Below are positions 8,456 through 15,944 of a stretch of DNA of 64,000 nucleotides, piece by piece. The position numbers and the translations under genes are program-made. This DNA is from Akkermansia massiliensis (GTDB lineage Bacteria > Verrucomicrobiota > Verrucomicrobiia > Verrucomicrobiales > Akkermansiaceae). Numbering within the stretch: the first letter of the stretch is position 1; each line of letters opens with the position of its first letter. Where the stretch lies: contig NZ_JAMGSI010000001.1 of the NCBI RefSeq assembly GCF_023516715.1, positions 930,001 through 994,000 on the forward strand, given 5' to 3'. Below the pieces are notes generated by a model that saw nothing but the letters and a program-made list of their open reading frames with translations, was not told where the DNA came from and searched no databases.

Positions 8456-9033
8456 ATACTATAGAAAGAAAGATGGCCGCGGCTATCCTCCGGTTTGAAG
8501 ACAGCCGCGTTACCGGGCCGGATTCCCTGCGCGTTTCCCGCCTTCCTGCCGCCGACAAGGGCGGCAAGTGGGAGATTTGCGGCATTTGCGACGGCATTGA
8601 ACCGGCCGTGTTTAACAGATTGAAGGCCCTGTTGGATGCCGGAAGACGTGAAGAGGCCTGGGAAGGTTGTCTCCAGTATGTCCTGGATAATACCGCCGCC
8701 GTGCGCTCCTGGCTGGGTTCCGACGCTTTTCCTGGCGTTGAATTCATCCTGCGCGACCATTATTTCAATTCCGGGAGCAGGAATACCGGGAAGATCCTGC
8801 AACGTGCGCTGAATATTCACGGTGCTGGGCTCACGGTGGACGGGATTGTCGGCCCCAAGACCCGGCAGGAACTACAGGACCAGCTGGCCGCTACGGGTGA
8901 AGCGGTGTTTTTGGTTGGGTTACAGGAGAAGCGTCAGGCGTTCTACCGCTCCTGCAAGCAGTTCCCTATCTTCGGGCGCGGCTGGCTTCGACGCTGTGAC
9001 AACGCTTTCAGCGTTGCCACAACTCTTGTTTAG
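8452..9033 (+). CDS. Endolysin-type protein with peptidoglycan-binding domain (GH108-like)
   Basis: 193 residues from ATG 8452, picked because of the 4-bp overlap with the upstream stop. The C-terminal half (about 105-185; N-S-G-S-R-N-T-G-K-I-L-Q-R-A-L-N, then V-D-G-I-V-G-P-K-T) matches the PG-binding-3 domain found after GH108 lysozyme domains. The N-terminal part carries a Glu in R-F-E-D that could be the catalytic acid, but the classic E-G-G motif of the family is not present, so catalysis is uncertain. The last dozen residues look unrelated to the family and coincide with the junction to the AT-rich cassette. Confidence 0.75.
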   Translation: MNTIERKMAAAILRFEDSRVTGPDSLRVSRLPAADKGGKWEICGICDGIEPAVFNRLKALLDAGRREEAWEGCLQYVLDNTAAVRSWLGSDAFPGVEFILRDHYFNSGSRNTGKILQRALNIHGAGLTVDGIVGPKTRQELQDQLAATGEAVFLVGLQEKRQAFYRSCKQFPIFGRGWLRRCDNAFSVATTLV

Positions 9034-9932
9034 ACGGCTAAGATATTTTTCTTTTCATAATGGAAACTTTTTTTCAAAGTTTCCATATTTTCTTTTTCCA
9101 AAATTTCCTTAATAGGGAATGGTCTTAAGAATTTATTTTTTTCAAGTATTTCTACCAGAGAGTAGTACTCAAAAAAATGACCATAAAAATCTATGATATC
9201 TAATTCAGATCTATTGAAAATGCTGAATATGATATTAAGATATAATTTCTTTTTTTCTTCAGGTAAATAATTGTTGTCTAATACAGATTGACATATTATG
9301 TAAAAAGAATCTATTAATGAAGCTAGGGAGTTGATTGATTCATGAATACCTATTTCAATATTTATTGAAAATTTTATGTTAATAAAGTTTCCTTTTATAT
9401 AATAACCTAAATAAGAATATAAGAAATCTATTACGTTTTTATCTTCTAATTCTTCCAAGTCTTTTTTTAGATAGCGATAAATATCTTTTTTTAATTTTAT
9501 AATTTGTTCAAAATAATTGAAAAAGAAACTTTCAAACTGTTGAATTTTCATTAGCCTATTTTGCTCTTCAAATTCATCGGCTTGGCGTTTCTGTTCTTCA
9601 CATTGTCTCTGCATTTCCTCTCGTTGTAATTTCAGTTCTTCACGCTGTAGTGCTAAGTCCTTTCTTTGCAAAAGAATAGTTAAAATAAGACCTATGAACG
9701 CAAGAGCGGTAAAAAAGGTATTAAGGATGTTGAAAGCATCACCAATTTCATTAAGCTTTTTTAAAGAGAGTGTAGCCCATGTATAAAAGATTATAAATAG
9801 GAATAAAATGACAATAAAAATATAACGCAGAGTTTTATTCCTTTTAAACATCCGGATGAATCGCATCCATACTGCTTGTTCATCCCTGGATGCTGCTCGC
9901 GCACGTTTAAAGGATTGAATGTCTTGAGGCAT
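9030..9932 (-). CDS. AbiC-like abortive-infection membrane protein (putAbiC)
   Basis: 300 residues. Two membrane spans (about 37-54 and 68-88), a strongly charged Gln/Arg/Glu coiled coil (about 90-130), then F-E-S-F-F-F-N-Y-F-E-Q-I (133-144) opening a helical cytoplasmic domain. This arrangement matches the putative phage abortive infection (putAbiC) family. DNA is far more AT-rich than the phage genes to the left, and the stop overlaps the converging endolysin stop by 4 bp. It follows the TIR gene by 49 bp on the same strand, so they probably form one operon. An effector acting on the membrane after phage sensing is inferred. Confidence 0.75.
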   Translation of the reverse strand: MPQDIQSFKRARAASRDEQAVWMRFIRMFKRNKTLRYIFIVILFLFIIFYTWATLSLKKLNEIGDAFNILNTFFTALAFIGLILTILLQRKDLALQREELKLQREEMQRQCEEQKRQADEFEEQNRLMKIQQFESFFFNYFEQIIKLKKDIYRYLKKDLEELEDKNVIDFLYSYLGYYIKGNFINIKFSINIEIGIHESINSLASLIDSFYIICQSVLDNNYLPEEKKKLYLNIIFSIFNRSELDIIDFYGHFFEYYSLVEILEKNKFLRPFPIKEILEKENMETLKKSFHYEKKNILAV

Positions 9933-9981
9933 ATTTCAAACAGAGTCAATTAATACAAACAGATCAAGATATTAATAATTT

Positions 9982-11046
9982 CTATGGGCGAAGTGCTTTT
10001 TTTGAAACTGTGTCATAAATATTTTTTACTTTTTCCTCATCTTTTTTATCAAAGGGTCTTCTCCAAGAGGGATCTATTTCTCTGTTTACTATTTTCAAAA
10101 TTGAAATAGGGTAGATTTTACGACCAAAAGAAGTTCTTTTGTTTCCATTTGAATCTGTATGTGTCATATAACCTTGTGAGGCGTGTTTAGAAATTATATA
10201 TTGAATAGAATAACCATTATTGTAAAATCGTTCTGAAATAAAAATATCTTGAATGCCTGGAAAATTTTTCCGATATTTTTCCCTATCTGTAGACCCTGGA
10301 GGAATGAGACGCCATGTTAAATTTACAATATCTTGATCGTCATATGAATTAAAATGAAATTCTAATTTTCCGGAATCTTGATTTATAAAATCTTCTTCCA
10401 TATTCGCATGAAATCCTACGATGGGGCCAGAAGGAAAAGGGTGTTTTCCTGTTTTGGTAAAAGCTAATTCATTGGAAATTCGTTTATTCTCTTCTATCAA
10501 TTTATCTACTTCTTCAGATAGTCTTTTTATTTCCGATTCTTTTTCTGTTTGTTGAGGTATTTTGCTCAGAAGAGAGGAAACATTATCTGCGAATTGATTC
10601 CATTGTTCATCTATTATGTTATGAATACTATTTTTTTCTTGTAAAGAAAGACGAACACGAACAGTAGTTAATAATTTTCTTATATCTTCCTGCTCAAACA
10701 ATAATGCTTGACGCGTTTTAATTGGAGCTGGCATGTCTTCAAACTTCATATCGAACAAAATAAATGACACCTTGGAAAAATCATGTCTTCCCATCAAAAC
10801 TCCGGCTTCAAACATAATCCAAGGTTCAACTTTTGTGCGTTTTGTTAAACATACAATCCCATAGTCTGCCGCTTTTAAGTTCTCTCGTATTGCATTTCCA
10901 AAGTCTTCATCATAAGGAATATCTTGTGATGATACAAATACTTGTACGTTAAAACACTCAAGCAATAATTTTTTGAGTAGCTCGGCTATTTGTCTTTCCT
11001 CGTTGTGACTCCAACTTATAAAAATTTGAGGTATACTTACAGGCAT
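9982..11046 (-). CDS. TIR-domain protein with unknown C-terminal domain
   Basis: 354 residues. Residues 6-140 are a TIR-type domain: I-F-I-S-W-S-H (8-14), the V-F-V-S-S-Q-D strand and loop, and W-I-M-F-E-A-G (76-82) with Glu80 in the position of the catalytic Glu of NAD-cleaving TIR enzymes. A coiled coil (about 165-195) links to a C-terminal beta-rich domain (about 205-354) that I do not recognise. Bacterial TIR proteins hydrolyse NAD or make cyclic ADP-ribose signals during phage defence. Here it is the first gene of a two-gene unit with the AbiC-like protein. Base composition is AT-rich, unlike the phage core. Confidence 0.8.
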   Translation of the reverse strand: MPVSIPQIFISWSHNEERQIAELLKKLLLECFNVQVFVSSQDIPYDEDFGNAIRENLKAADYGIVCLTKRTKVEPWIMFEAGVLMGRHDFSKVSFILFDMKFEDMPAPIKTRQALLFEQEDIRKLLTTVRVRLSLQEKNSIHNIIDEQWNQFADNVSSLLSKIPQQTEKESEIKRLSEEVDKLIEENKRISNELAFTKTGKHPFPSGPIVGFHANMEEDFINQDSGKLEFHFNSYDDQDIVNLTWRLIPPGSTDREKYRKNFPGIQDIFISERFYNNGYSIQYIISKHASQGYMTHTDSNGNKRTSFGRKIYPISILKIVNREIDPSWRRPFDKKDEEKVKNIYDTVSKKALRP

Positions 11047-11370
11047 TTTTTCTTTGTATTATTTTAATGGTTTGGAAGCTTGGTCTTTACAAAAGGAAAT
11101 CAGAATTTTTTATCTAGGAATCTATGAAAGTGCTTAGAGATGTAGGAAATTTATTTCTGAACATTCATACGTTGCCTACTTCTGGATAATATTCATTTCT
11201 CCGTTCTTTTCAAATGGAAAAGGAAAAGGCTGATTCTAACATTTTTTGGACAGAGTCCATAAATATAGAGCCCTCTATTTTAGTGCTCCTCCATCATTTT
11301 GTTTTGGCTCCTATGGTGAACAATCTGAGGTCCCATTATTATTTGACTTGTTTTCTCATGATATTCCTTT
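11047..11370. other. AT-rich intergenic stretch between divergent genes
   Basis: 324 bp between the leftward TIR gene and the rightward GYF/TM2 gene. It must hold both promoters. I see no confident consensus promoter and no convincing small gene; a 73-codon frame at 11246-11467 overlaps the next gene in another frame and looks spurious. Confidence 0.5.
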
Positions 11371-11874
11371 ATGTTTTTGGATATGGATAATAATGTTGCG
11401 GAACTGCAATACTACATCATGCTGGAAAATGGGGAGAGTAAGGGACCGTTCAACACAGAGTATGTAAAGCTGCTGCGTGCAAATAATGTGATTGACGGAT
11501 CTTGCTTGGTGCGACCTTCTGGCGGGGAATATTGGGCGACGTATGATGATATGTTTAATCCCAATTGGAGAAATAGCATGTCAGTACAACAAGAGCAGAA
11601 CCAACAAAATTTGATAAATCAAGTGTTGCATGCTACTGCCCAGCAAACGAAAGTAGCGTTAAATGCACAAAGAAAATCAACAGGCACATATGTTGTTTTA
11701 GCTCTTCTTTTAGGCACTCTCGGGATTCATAATTTTTATGCGAACCGTGTATTGAGTGGAGTGCTCCAATTTATTATTACCCTTACAGGAGTTGGTCTTT
11801 TTCTTACTATCCCCTGGTGCATTCTGGAGGCATGTTTTGTAAGAAAGGATGGAAATGGATTGGCCTTTAAGTGA
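11371..11874 (+). CDS. GYF_2 (DUF4339) plus TM2-domain membrane protein
   Basis: 167 residues, with a second possible start at 11383. The N-terminus (about 13-60; Y-Y-I-M-L-E-N-G-E-S-K-G-P-F) is a bacterial GYF_2 domain, a proline-rich peptide-binding fold. After a Gln/Asn-rich linker, residues about 105-160 are a TM2 domain with two spans and the signature G-I-H-N-F-Y. Such proteins are common in host genomes; in this prophage it may be cargo. It is AT-rich like the neighbouring defence-type genes but on the opposite strand. Function unknown. Confidence 0.8.
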   Translation: MFLDMDNNVAELQYYIMLENGESKGPFNTEYVKLLRANNVIDGSCLVRPSGGEYWATYDDMFNPNWRNSMSVQQEQNQQNLINQVLHATAQQTKVALNAQRKSTGTYVVLALLLGTLGIHNFYANRVLSGVLQFIITLTGVGLFLTIPWCILEACFVRKDGNGLAFK

Positions 11875-11939
11875 TGGGTTGCGAGCAAAGGAATAGTCTT
11901 TGTCGCCTTCTAGAATGTCCAACCAAGGATGAGTGCAAT

Positions 11940-11967
11940 AAAAAGACCCTGGCCCGGAGGCCAGGGA
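11940..11967 (-). terminator. Rho-independent terminator for the DUF488 unit
   Basis: Perfect 8-bp stem (ccctggcc 11947-11954, ggccaggg 11959-11966) with a 4-base loop. Read leftwards the stem is followed by TCTTTTTATT, giving a U tract after the 12049-13841 genes. Confidence 0.75.
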
Positions 11968-12048
11968 CTGACAGGATGTGCGCCGGATGGCAAGCTTGAT
12001 ATCAATGAGCTCTTATTTCGTTACAGCAAGACATGTTGGGGCACAATG

Positions 12049-12900
12049 TTAGAGAGGTAGTTGAAGTTGCATGTCTTTGGGGAAGTAGATTACTGAGATG
12101 ATAGACCAAGGGTTGATATTTAATTCAGGTTTACATATTAGTTTATTGTGATCCTGATTACGTGTACCTAAAATAAAATAAAGGTCTTTTGAGGGAATGA
12201 AGCTATTATACTTGTTAAGCGTCTTCTCCATTGCTTGTTCTCGGTCTGCGTTTTTTCGGCATTTTCGGTAAAGAGTGGACATTTCCCAGTCTAACACGCT
12301 TAGTTTCATTTCTGCGCCGTTAGCGTCTTTGAACTTGCAATGGAATGAGTAAGGCACTTTAGAGAAGTTAAGGTCACAAGGGGTGAGTTCATCATCAAAG
12401 GAGAACAAAATGCCCTGGGAGCGATGTTGTTGAATAATGCGCTTTTCTTCTACCGAAAATTCATCTCCCACAAATTCTCCAAAGAATTTTGTCACAAAAG
12501 AGGGCTTAAACAGGCAGAGAGAAAAGGTGTTCTCTCTGGCTCCTTTTAGGATTTCCTCACGTGTGGTGTAAACATGGATTTTGTCAGTTAACAGAATACG
12601 TTTTCTGGCAGACCACTTATTATCTGCTGATACAAGATCTTTTGGAATAATGCTGTCTTGATCTATTTTATGACTTTCCGGACGGTGGTCCTGCGGATTA
12701 GATGTGGGATCAATGGCGCACTCTATCCACTGATATTTTTGGTAGTCTTTTGTGGTAGACAGCATTCTTTTTCTAAGCGGATAGAGCCTGATCCACTTTC
12801 CCTCTTCCGTGATGCCAGCAGTACAAACCGTTTCAAGATATTGTTTTGAGAAACATGGTTCGGTTTGAGCCAGAATTAGAATGCGAGTAGTTGTTGACAT
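12049..12900 (-). CDS. Unknown partner of the DUF488 protein
   Basis: 283 residues, no signal peptide or membrane span. The start (I-L-I-L-A-Q-T-E-P) and W-I-R-L-Y-P-L-R region suggest a beta-barrel-rich fold, but I cannot name a family with certainty. Its first 25 bp overlap the 3' end of the DUF488 gene, so the two are translated together and probably act together. A terminator follows. Two-gene units of this kind in prophage cargo positions are often defence or nucleic-acid-modification modules; that is inference from context. Confidence 0.7.
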   Translation of the reverse strand: MSTTTRILILAQTEPCFSKQYLETVCTAGITEEGKWIRLYPLRKRMLSTTKDYQKYQWIECAIDPTSNPQDHRPESHKIDQDSIIPKDLVSADNKWSARKRILLTDKIHVYTTREEILKGARENTFSLCLFKPSFVTKFFGEFVGDEFSVEEKRIIQQHRSQGILFSFDDELTPCDLNFSKVPYSFHCKFKDANGAEMKLSVLDWEMSTLYRKCRKNADREQAMEKTLNKYNSFIPSKDLYFILGTRNQDHNKLICKPELNINPWSIISVIYFPKDMQLQLPL

Positions 12901-13841
12901 GTGAGGGAAGATGGTGTGGTGAGATGGTTAAGTGAGCAGTTGAGCGTTTGTGCGATGCGTTCCGCGACAAGACGGCGATGGCATTGGTAGGGATTTGCTT
13001 CAAAGCAGGTGAGAGCTAGGCGCTCTCCTTGTTTTATGAGTGATGCAAGTTTATCTATGGAAGGTTGTTGTTGTGGTAGATCAAAACGTTGATACGTGTT
13101 AAAGAGGTTGTCGTAATCATTTTGAGTGTTTAGTTCTGTTCTGCGGGATGAGGCAATACCGAATTCAGGGTAATGTCGATACTGTATTCCGATGGCGTGA
13201 CAGAGGTCTGAGAGTTTATTTTTAGAGAAGCCTTTTTTATGACTGAATGGAACTCTGCGCACATCGCAGAGGATTGTTATGCCGTTTTCATAGAGGCGCA
13301 TGAAGTATTCTTCCAAACTGATTCCTTCATAGCCGATTGTATAAAGTCGGGAAGAGGATGGAATGGGGGTGAGGTCGTTTATTTGCTGGATGATGTCCGG
13401 TCTGTCAGGAAGGATTTCTTCTGCGATGGTGCTACGGGTGGCATAGATGGGGTAGTTTATGTACATCTCTCGAACAATGTCTTCCTCCGTAAAGTTATGG
13501 TATTTACGAACAATGAGCTGAATGTGCAAAAGAGTAATTCTGTTGAGTTCCGGTATAAAGCTTATAGTGTCCTCCAATGCCCAACGTTTAGGGTCATCCT
13601 TCAGGAGCCCATGCTCAATGAGCTTTTCTTTTTCCAAGTGAGCTGAGAAGGAATAGCCGCCTTTGCGGTGAGGAAAGAAGTCAAAGGAAGGGGAATTTCC
13701 GGACAATATTTCACGGCGGCATAAGAAGAAGAGAAGTTTGTGGAATGTTAGTTCAGAAGCATCCCCTCCCCACGCGTTCAATAAGTGTATGAGCACTTTT
13801 TGTTTTTGAGTGAGGTTGATTTTCTTTTTTTTCACATTCAT
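12876..13841 (-). CDS. DUF488 protein with N-terminal Panacea/SocA-like region
   Basis: 321 residues. Residues about 165-310 are a DUF488 domain: L-Y-T-I-G-Y-E-G (166-173), C-D-V-R-R-V-P-F-S-H-K and the conserved C-F-E-A-N-P-Y-Q-C-H-R-R with two Cys and a His near the C-terminus, which look like an active or metal site. The first ~130 residues (K-L-L-F-F-L-C-R-R) resemble the winged-helix part of SocA/Panacea proteins. First gene of a two-gene leftward operon ending at the 11940 terminator. The biochemical role of DUF488 is not established. Confidence 0.75.
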   Translation of the reverse strand: MNVKKKKINLTQKQKVLIHLLNAWGGDASELTFHKLLFFLCRREILSGNSPSFDFFPHRKGGYSFSAHLEKEKLIEHGLLKDDPKRWALEDTISFIPELNRITLLHIQLIVRKYHNFTEEDIVREMYINYPIYATRSTIAEEILPDRPDIIQQINDLTPIPSSSRLYTIGYEGISLEEYFMRLYENGITILCDVRRVPFSHKKGFSKNKLSDLCHAIGIQYRHYPEFGIASSRRTELNTQNDYDNLFNTYQRFDLPQQQPSIDKLASLIKQGERLALTCFEANPYQCHRRLVAERIAQTLNCSLNHLTTPSSLTCQQLLAF

Positions 13842-13917
13842 AGCGATTGCATGCTAGATGTTACCTTACTTTTAGTCAATATTAGCTATTAAGGAGAAAT
13901 AGTGATGGACGCGTTGA

Positions 13918-14718
13918 TTATACTTTCTCCCACCTGTCCAGGGTTTCTACGTATAGAGCGGAGATTTTTCCGCCGTCCATCGGTTCGATGTCTCCGAAGG
14001 CAGGGTTGATGGGATGGAGGGTATATTCCATTTTACCGGTTTCCGGGTTTTTCCTGCGGACCAGTTTTTTGAGCGTCACGCCGCGTTCATCATGGTATTG
14101 AACAATGGTTCCGGGTTTGGGGATGGGGGGGATGGTGTATTTTTTCATGATGACTACGGAGCCGTCCGGAATGGAAGGTTCCATAGAGTGGCCGTTCACG
14201 CGCAGCAGGTATTCTCCTTTTTCCAGTTCACGGTATAGCCGGATGTCCTGCGGGATGGTGTCTCCATCCGCCAGGTTGCCGGCGGCAATGTTGCCGATGA
14301 TTCGTCCCTGAGCCTCCAAGGGAGGGGCTGTAAACGTTTCTACAGGGGTAAATTTCTTACGAGCGGCTTCTTTTTCTTTGGCGGCGTTTTGAAGAGCTAT
14401 ATCCGCAAAATCTTTGAGCGCGTTACGGAAGGCGCTGTTGATAAACTCCATAAATGTTTGCTGGGTGGCAGTCATGGCTGCGCTTATCACCTCCCATTCC
14501 TCGTCCGTGAAATCAATTTCCACTTGGGGTGGAATAGGGGAAATCTTCTCGGTCATGAGACGCTGAATGATGAGGAGGGCTTTTGAGGGGACTTCTCGTG
14601 ATACGCTTAGCCAGTTGTTTAGCGTTCTTTTGTCAACCCCACATTGTTCTGCGAGCCATTCGCGGGATTTTCCAGAGGCCTTAAGCCATTTTTTAATGTC
14701 TTCCTTGGTCAGCGTCAT
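13918..14718 (-). CDS. CI/LexA-type prophage repressor (XRE HTH + S24 protease)
   Basis: 266 residues from ATG 14718. N-terminal HTH (about 5-45; W-L-A-E-Q-C-G-V-D-K-R-T), linker, then an S24 autoprotease domain: Ala-Gly cleavage site (A146-G147 in G-N-I-A-A-G), nucleophile Ser178 in G-H-S-M-E-P and Lys217 in T-L-K-K-L. It keeps the prophage silent and would self-cleave with RecA after DNA damage. An upstream ATG at 14733 exists, but it lies inside the -10 of the maintenance promoter; a start at 14718 fits a leaderless message, as for lambda cI. Divergent from the early operon. Confidence 0.92.
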   Translation of the reverse strand: MTLTKEDIKKWLKASGKSREWLAEQCGVDKRTLNNWLSVSREVPSKALLIIQRLMTEKISPIPPQVEIDFTDEEWEVISAAMTATQQTFMEFINSAFRNALKDFADIALQNAAKEKEAARKKFTPVETFTAPPLEAQGRIIGNIAAGNLADGDTIPQDIRLYRELEKGEYLLRVNGHSMEPSIPDGSVVIMKKYTIPPIPKPGTIVQYHDERGVTLKKLVRRKNPETGKMEYTLHPINPAFGDIEPMDGGKISALYVETLDRWEKV

Positions 14719-14724
14719 GCGTTG

Positions 14725-14752
14725 ATAATACATCGTTTTGATGATTTGTCAA
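14725..14752 (-). promoter_or_regulatory. Repressor maintenance promoter (pRM-like)
   Basis: Read leftwards: TTGACA (14752-14747), 16-bp spacer, TATTAT (14730-14725). Transcription would begin about 7 bp later, at the A of the ATG at 14718, giving a leaderless repressor mRNA. An operator-like gttttgatgattt lies between its -35 and -10. Confidence 0.65.
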
Positions 14753-14837
14753 TAATCGCTTACGAAATAAAATCATCATATAGTGATTTTATTTCTTGCG
14801 GACGATAACCATTCGGTGTATTTATAAATCATCAAAC
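14735..14837. promoter_or_regulatory. Operator array of the lysis/lysogeny switch
   Basis: Three copies of an AATCATCA core: in reverse at 14735-14747, forward at 14770-14781 inside a perfect 11-bp-arm inverted repeat (14765-14775 and 14784-14794), and forward at 14826-14837. They overlap both divergent promoters and the early leader, the pattern expected of CI/Cro operators. Confidence 0.6.
14746..14773 (+). promoter_or_regulatory. Early rightward promoter (pR-like)
   Basis: TTGTCA (14746-14751), 16-bp spacer, TAAAAT (14768-14773), back to back with the repressor promoter so that the -35 elements overlap. The -10 is covered by the perfect inverted repeat at 14765-14794, where a bound repressor would block transcription. 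Confidence 0.6.
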
Positions 14838-14847
14838 GTAACACGCC

Positions 14848-15042
14848 ATGTACTCAATCATCAAATTCAGCGAAATGGAGGACGGCATCAAGAATTGCCT
14901 GCTGGCCTATGCCGAGCAAGGCATCCGGCCCAAAGAAGTGATGAAGTCTCTTCTTATCCGAGAAGCTCAAAGGCTTGGGTTTGTAATAACCACAGCCCGC
15001 GATCTCCCTCGCCCAAAGAACCCCAAGAAGCCCGCAGCCTAA
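14848..15042 (+). CDS. First early gene, possible Cro-like small protein
   Basis: 64 residues, mostly helical and basic at the C-terminus. It occupies the cro position, immediately downstream of the switch region. I do not see a canonical HTH; the helical pattern (G-I-R-P-K-E-V-M-K-S-L-L-I-R-E-A) could be a ribbon-helix-helix-like fold. Stop overlaps the next tiny frame as TAATG. Confidence 0.6.
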   Translation: MYSIIKFSEMEDGIKNCLLAYAEQGIRPKEVMKSLLIREAQRLGFVITTARDLPRPKNPKKPAA

Positions 15043-15095
15043 TGGAAGAAGCCCTGATTGACGAATTTATCCGACTCGGTTGGCACGAACTTTAA
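15042..15095 (+). CDS. Tiny 17-codon frame in the early operon
   Basis: Starts with an ATG overlapping the preceding TAA by one base and ends at 15095. The peptide is acidic and helical. It fills the gap before the next gene; too short to call a real product with confidence. Confidence 0.2.
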   Translation: MEEALIDEFIRLGWHEL

Positions 15096-15109
15096 TCTGC
15101 TCTGTGACA

Positions 15110-15553
15110 ATGAATCCATATGTGACATTGCAACGGCTACGGCGGCCAATCCTTCATGGGCCCTATATGGGGATGGAGGAAACCATTACCAACACGGACT
15201 GCAACATGCCGTTCCTGTGCTATTTTTGCGGGCGGGAACCCGGCAGGGGCGCTTACTGGTCCATTATCGAAGACCACAAAGGGAATGCGTATTGCTGCCG
15301 TTGCCTGTGCGCTTCCTGTGCCCGTGAACACATCAATGGTATTCCGGGCAGGGCAGGGAAGAGCCCCTATCAGTCCCTTGATCCCCGGAAGGAACTTCGC
15401 CTCCTGCAAGCCCGCAAGAATAGAGCCCGGGCACGCCGGAACCAGGCCGTGGCGCATCTGCTCTTTTGGCTGGTAATCGCTTTTGCCTGTGTGGCTGTGG
15501 CGGCCTTCATCGTCTGCGCCTCTTACACAATAACAAAAATCGTCTTAGGATAA
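15110..15553 (+). CDS. Zinc-finger-like protein with C-terminal membrane span
   Basis: 147 residues from ATG 15110; a TTG start at 15080 in the same frame is possible. A Cys cluster (C-Y-F-C-G ... C-C-R-C-L-C-A-S-C) lies near residues 36-70 and suggests a treble-clef or RING-like zinc site, followed by a basic helix and one membrane span near the C-terminus (about 113-140). Membrane-anchored zinc protein of unknown role. Stop overlaps the next ATG as TAATG. Confidence 0.6.
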   Translation: MNPYVTLQRLRRPILHGPYMGMEETITNTDCNMPFLCYFCGREPGRGAYWSIIEDHKGNAYCCRCLCASCAREHINGIPGRAGKSPYQSLDPRKELRLLQARKNRARARRNQAVAHLLFWLVIAFACVAVAAFIVCASYTITKIVLG

Positions 15554-15909
15554 TGGACGCCAATGATCAACGTTTGATAGAAGGATTGTTTGCCCGCATT
15601 GACCGCCTGGTTGCGATCATGGAGGGGAAATATTGCCCTGAAACAAGCGGTGAAACCTGGCTGCGTGCGGAAGAGCTTCTCAAACTGCCCCAGTTCCGGC
15701 ATCGCAAGGGCCGCGTATGGCTCTATGAACTGGCGAAGACGTCACCGGATATCATGAAAAAGGACTGTCTGCCGCATCAAAAGCGGGGCGCCACCCTCTG
15801 GTGCGTGGAACGTATTTCCAAGACCATGAAAGAGAATACCGCAAAAATCTTTTCCAACACCCCCTTCCAACTACCAGAAAGCAAAAAGGCCGGGGCCAGC
15901 AGGAACTGA
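15553..15909 (+). CDS. Small HTH-like / excisionase-like protein
   Basis: 118 residues. A short N-terminal helix is followed by W-L-R-A-E-E-L-L-K-L-P and V-W-L-Y-E-L-A-K, reminiscent of MerR/excisionase winged-helix proteins, ending in a basic tail. Start 15553 was chosen over an upstream ATG at 15466 because it overlaps the previous stop. DNA binding is an inference. Confidence 0.55.
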   Translation: MDANDQRLIEGLFARIDRLVAIMEGKYCPETSGETWLRAEELLKLPQFRHRKGRVWLYELAKTSPDIMKKDCLPHQKRGATLWCVERISKTMKENTAKIFSNTPFQLPESKKAGASRN

Positions 15910-15944
15910 CGCCCGACCTGAATACAATCAAACAAGGAAATAAT

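Noticed and set aside
14796-15095. 99-codon frame overlapping the first early gene
   Set aside because: It runs through an operator-like site in another phase to the 64-aa gene, which has the better start and position; only its last 17 codons might be used separately.
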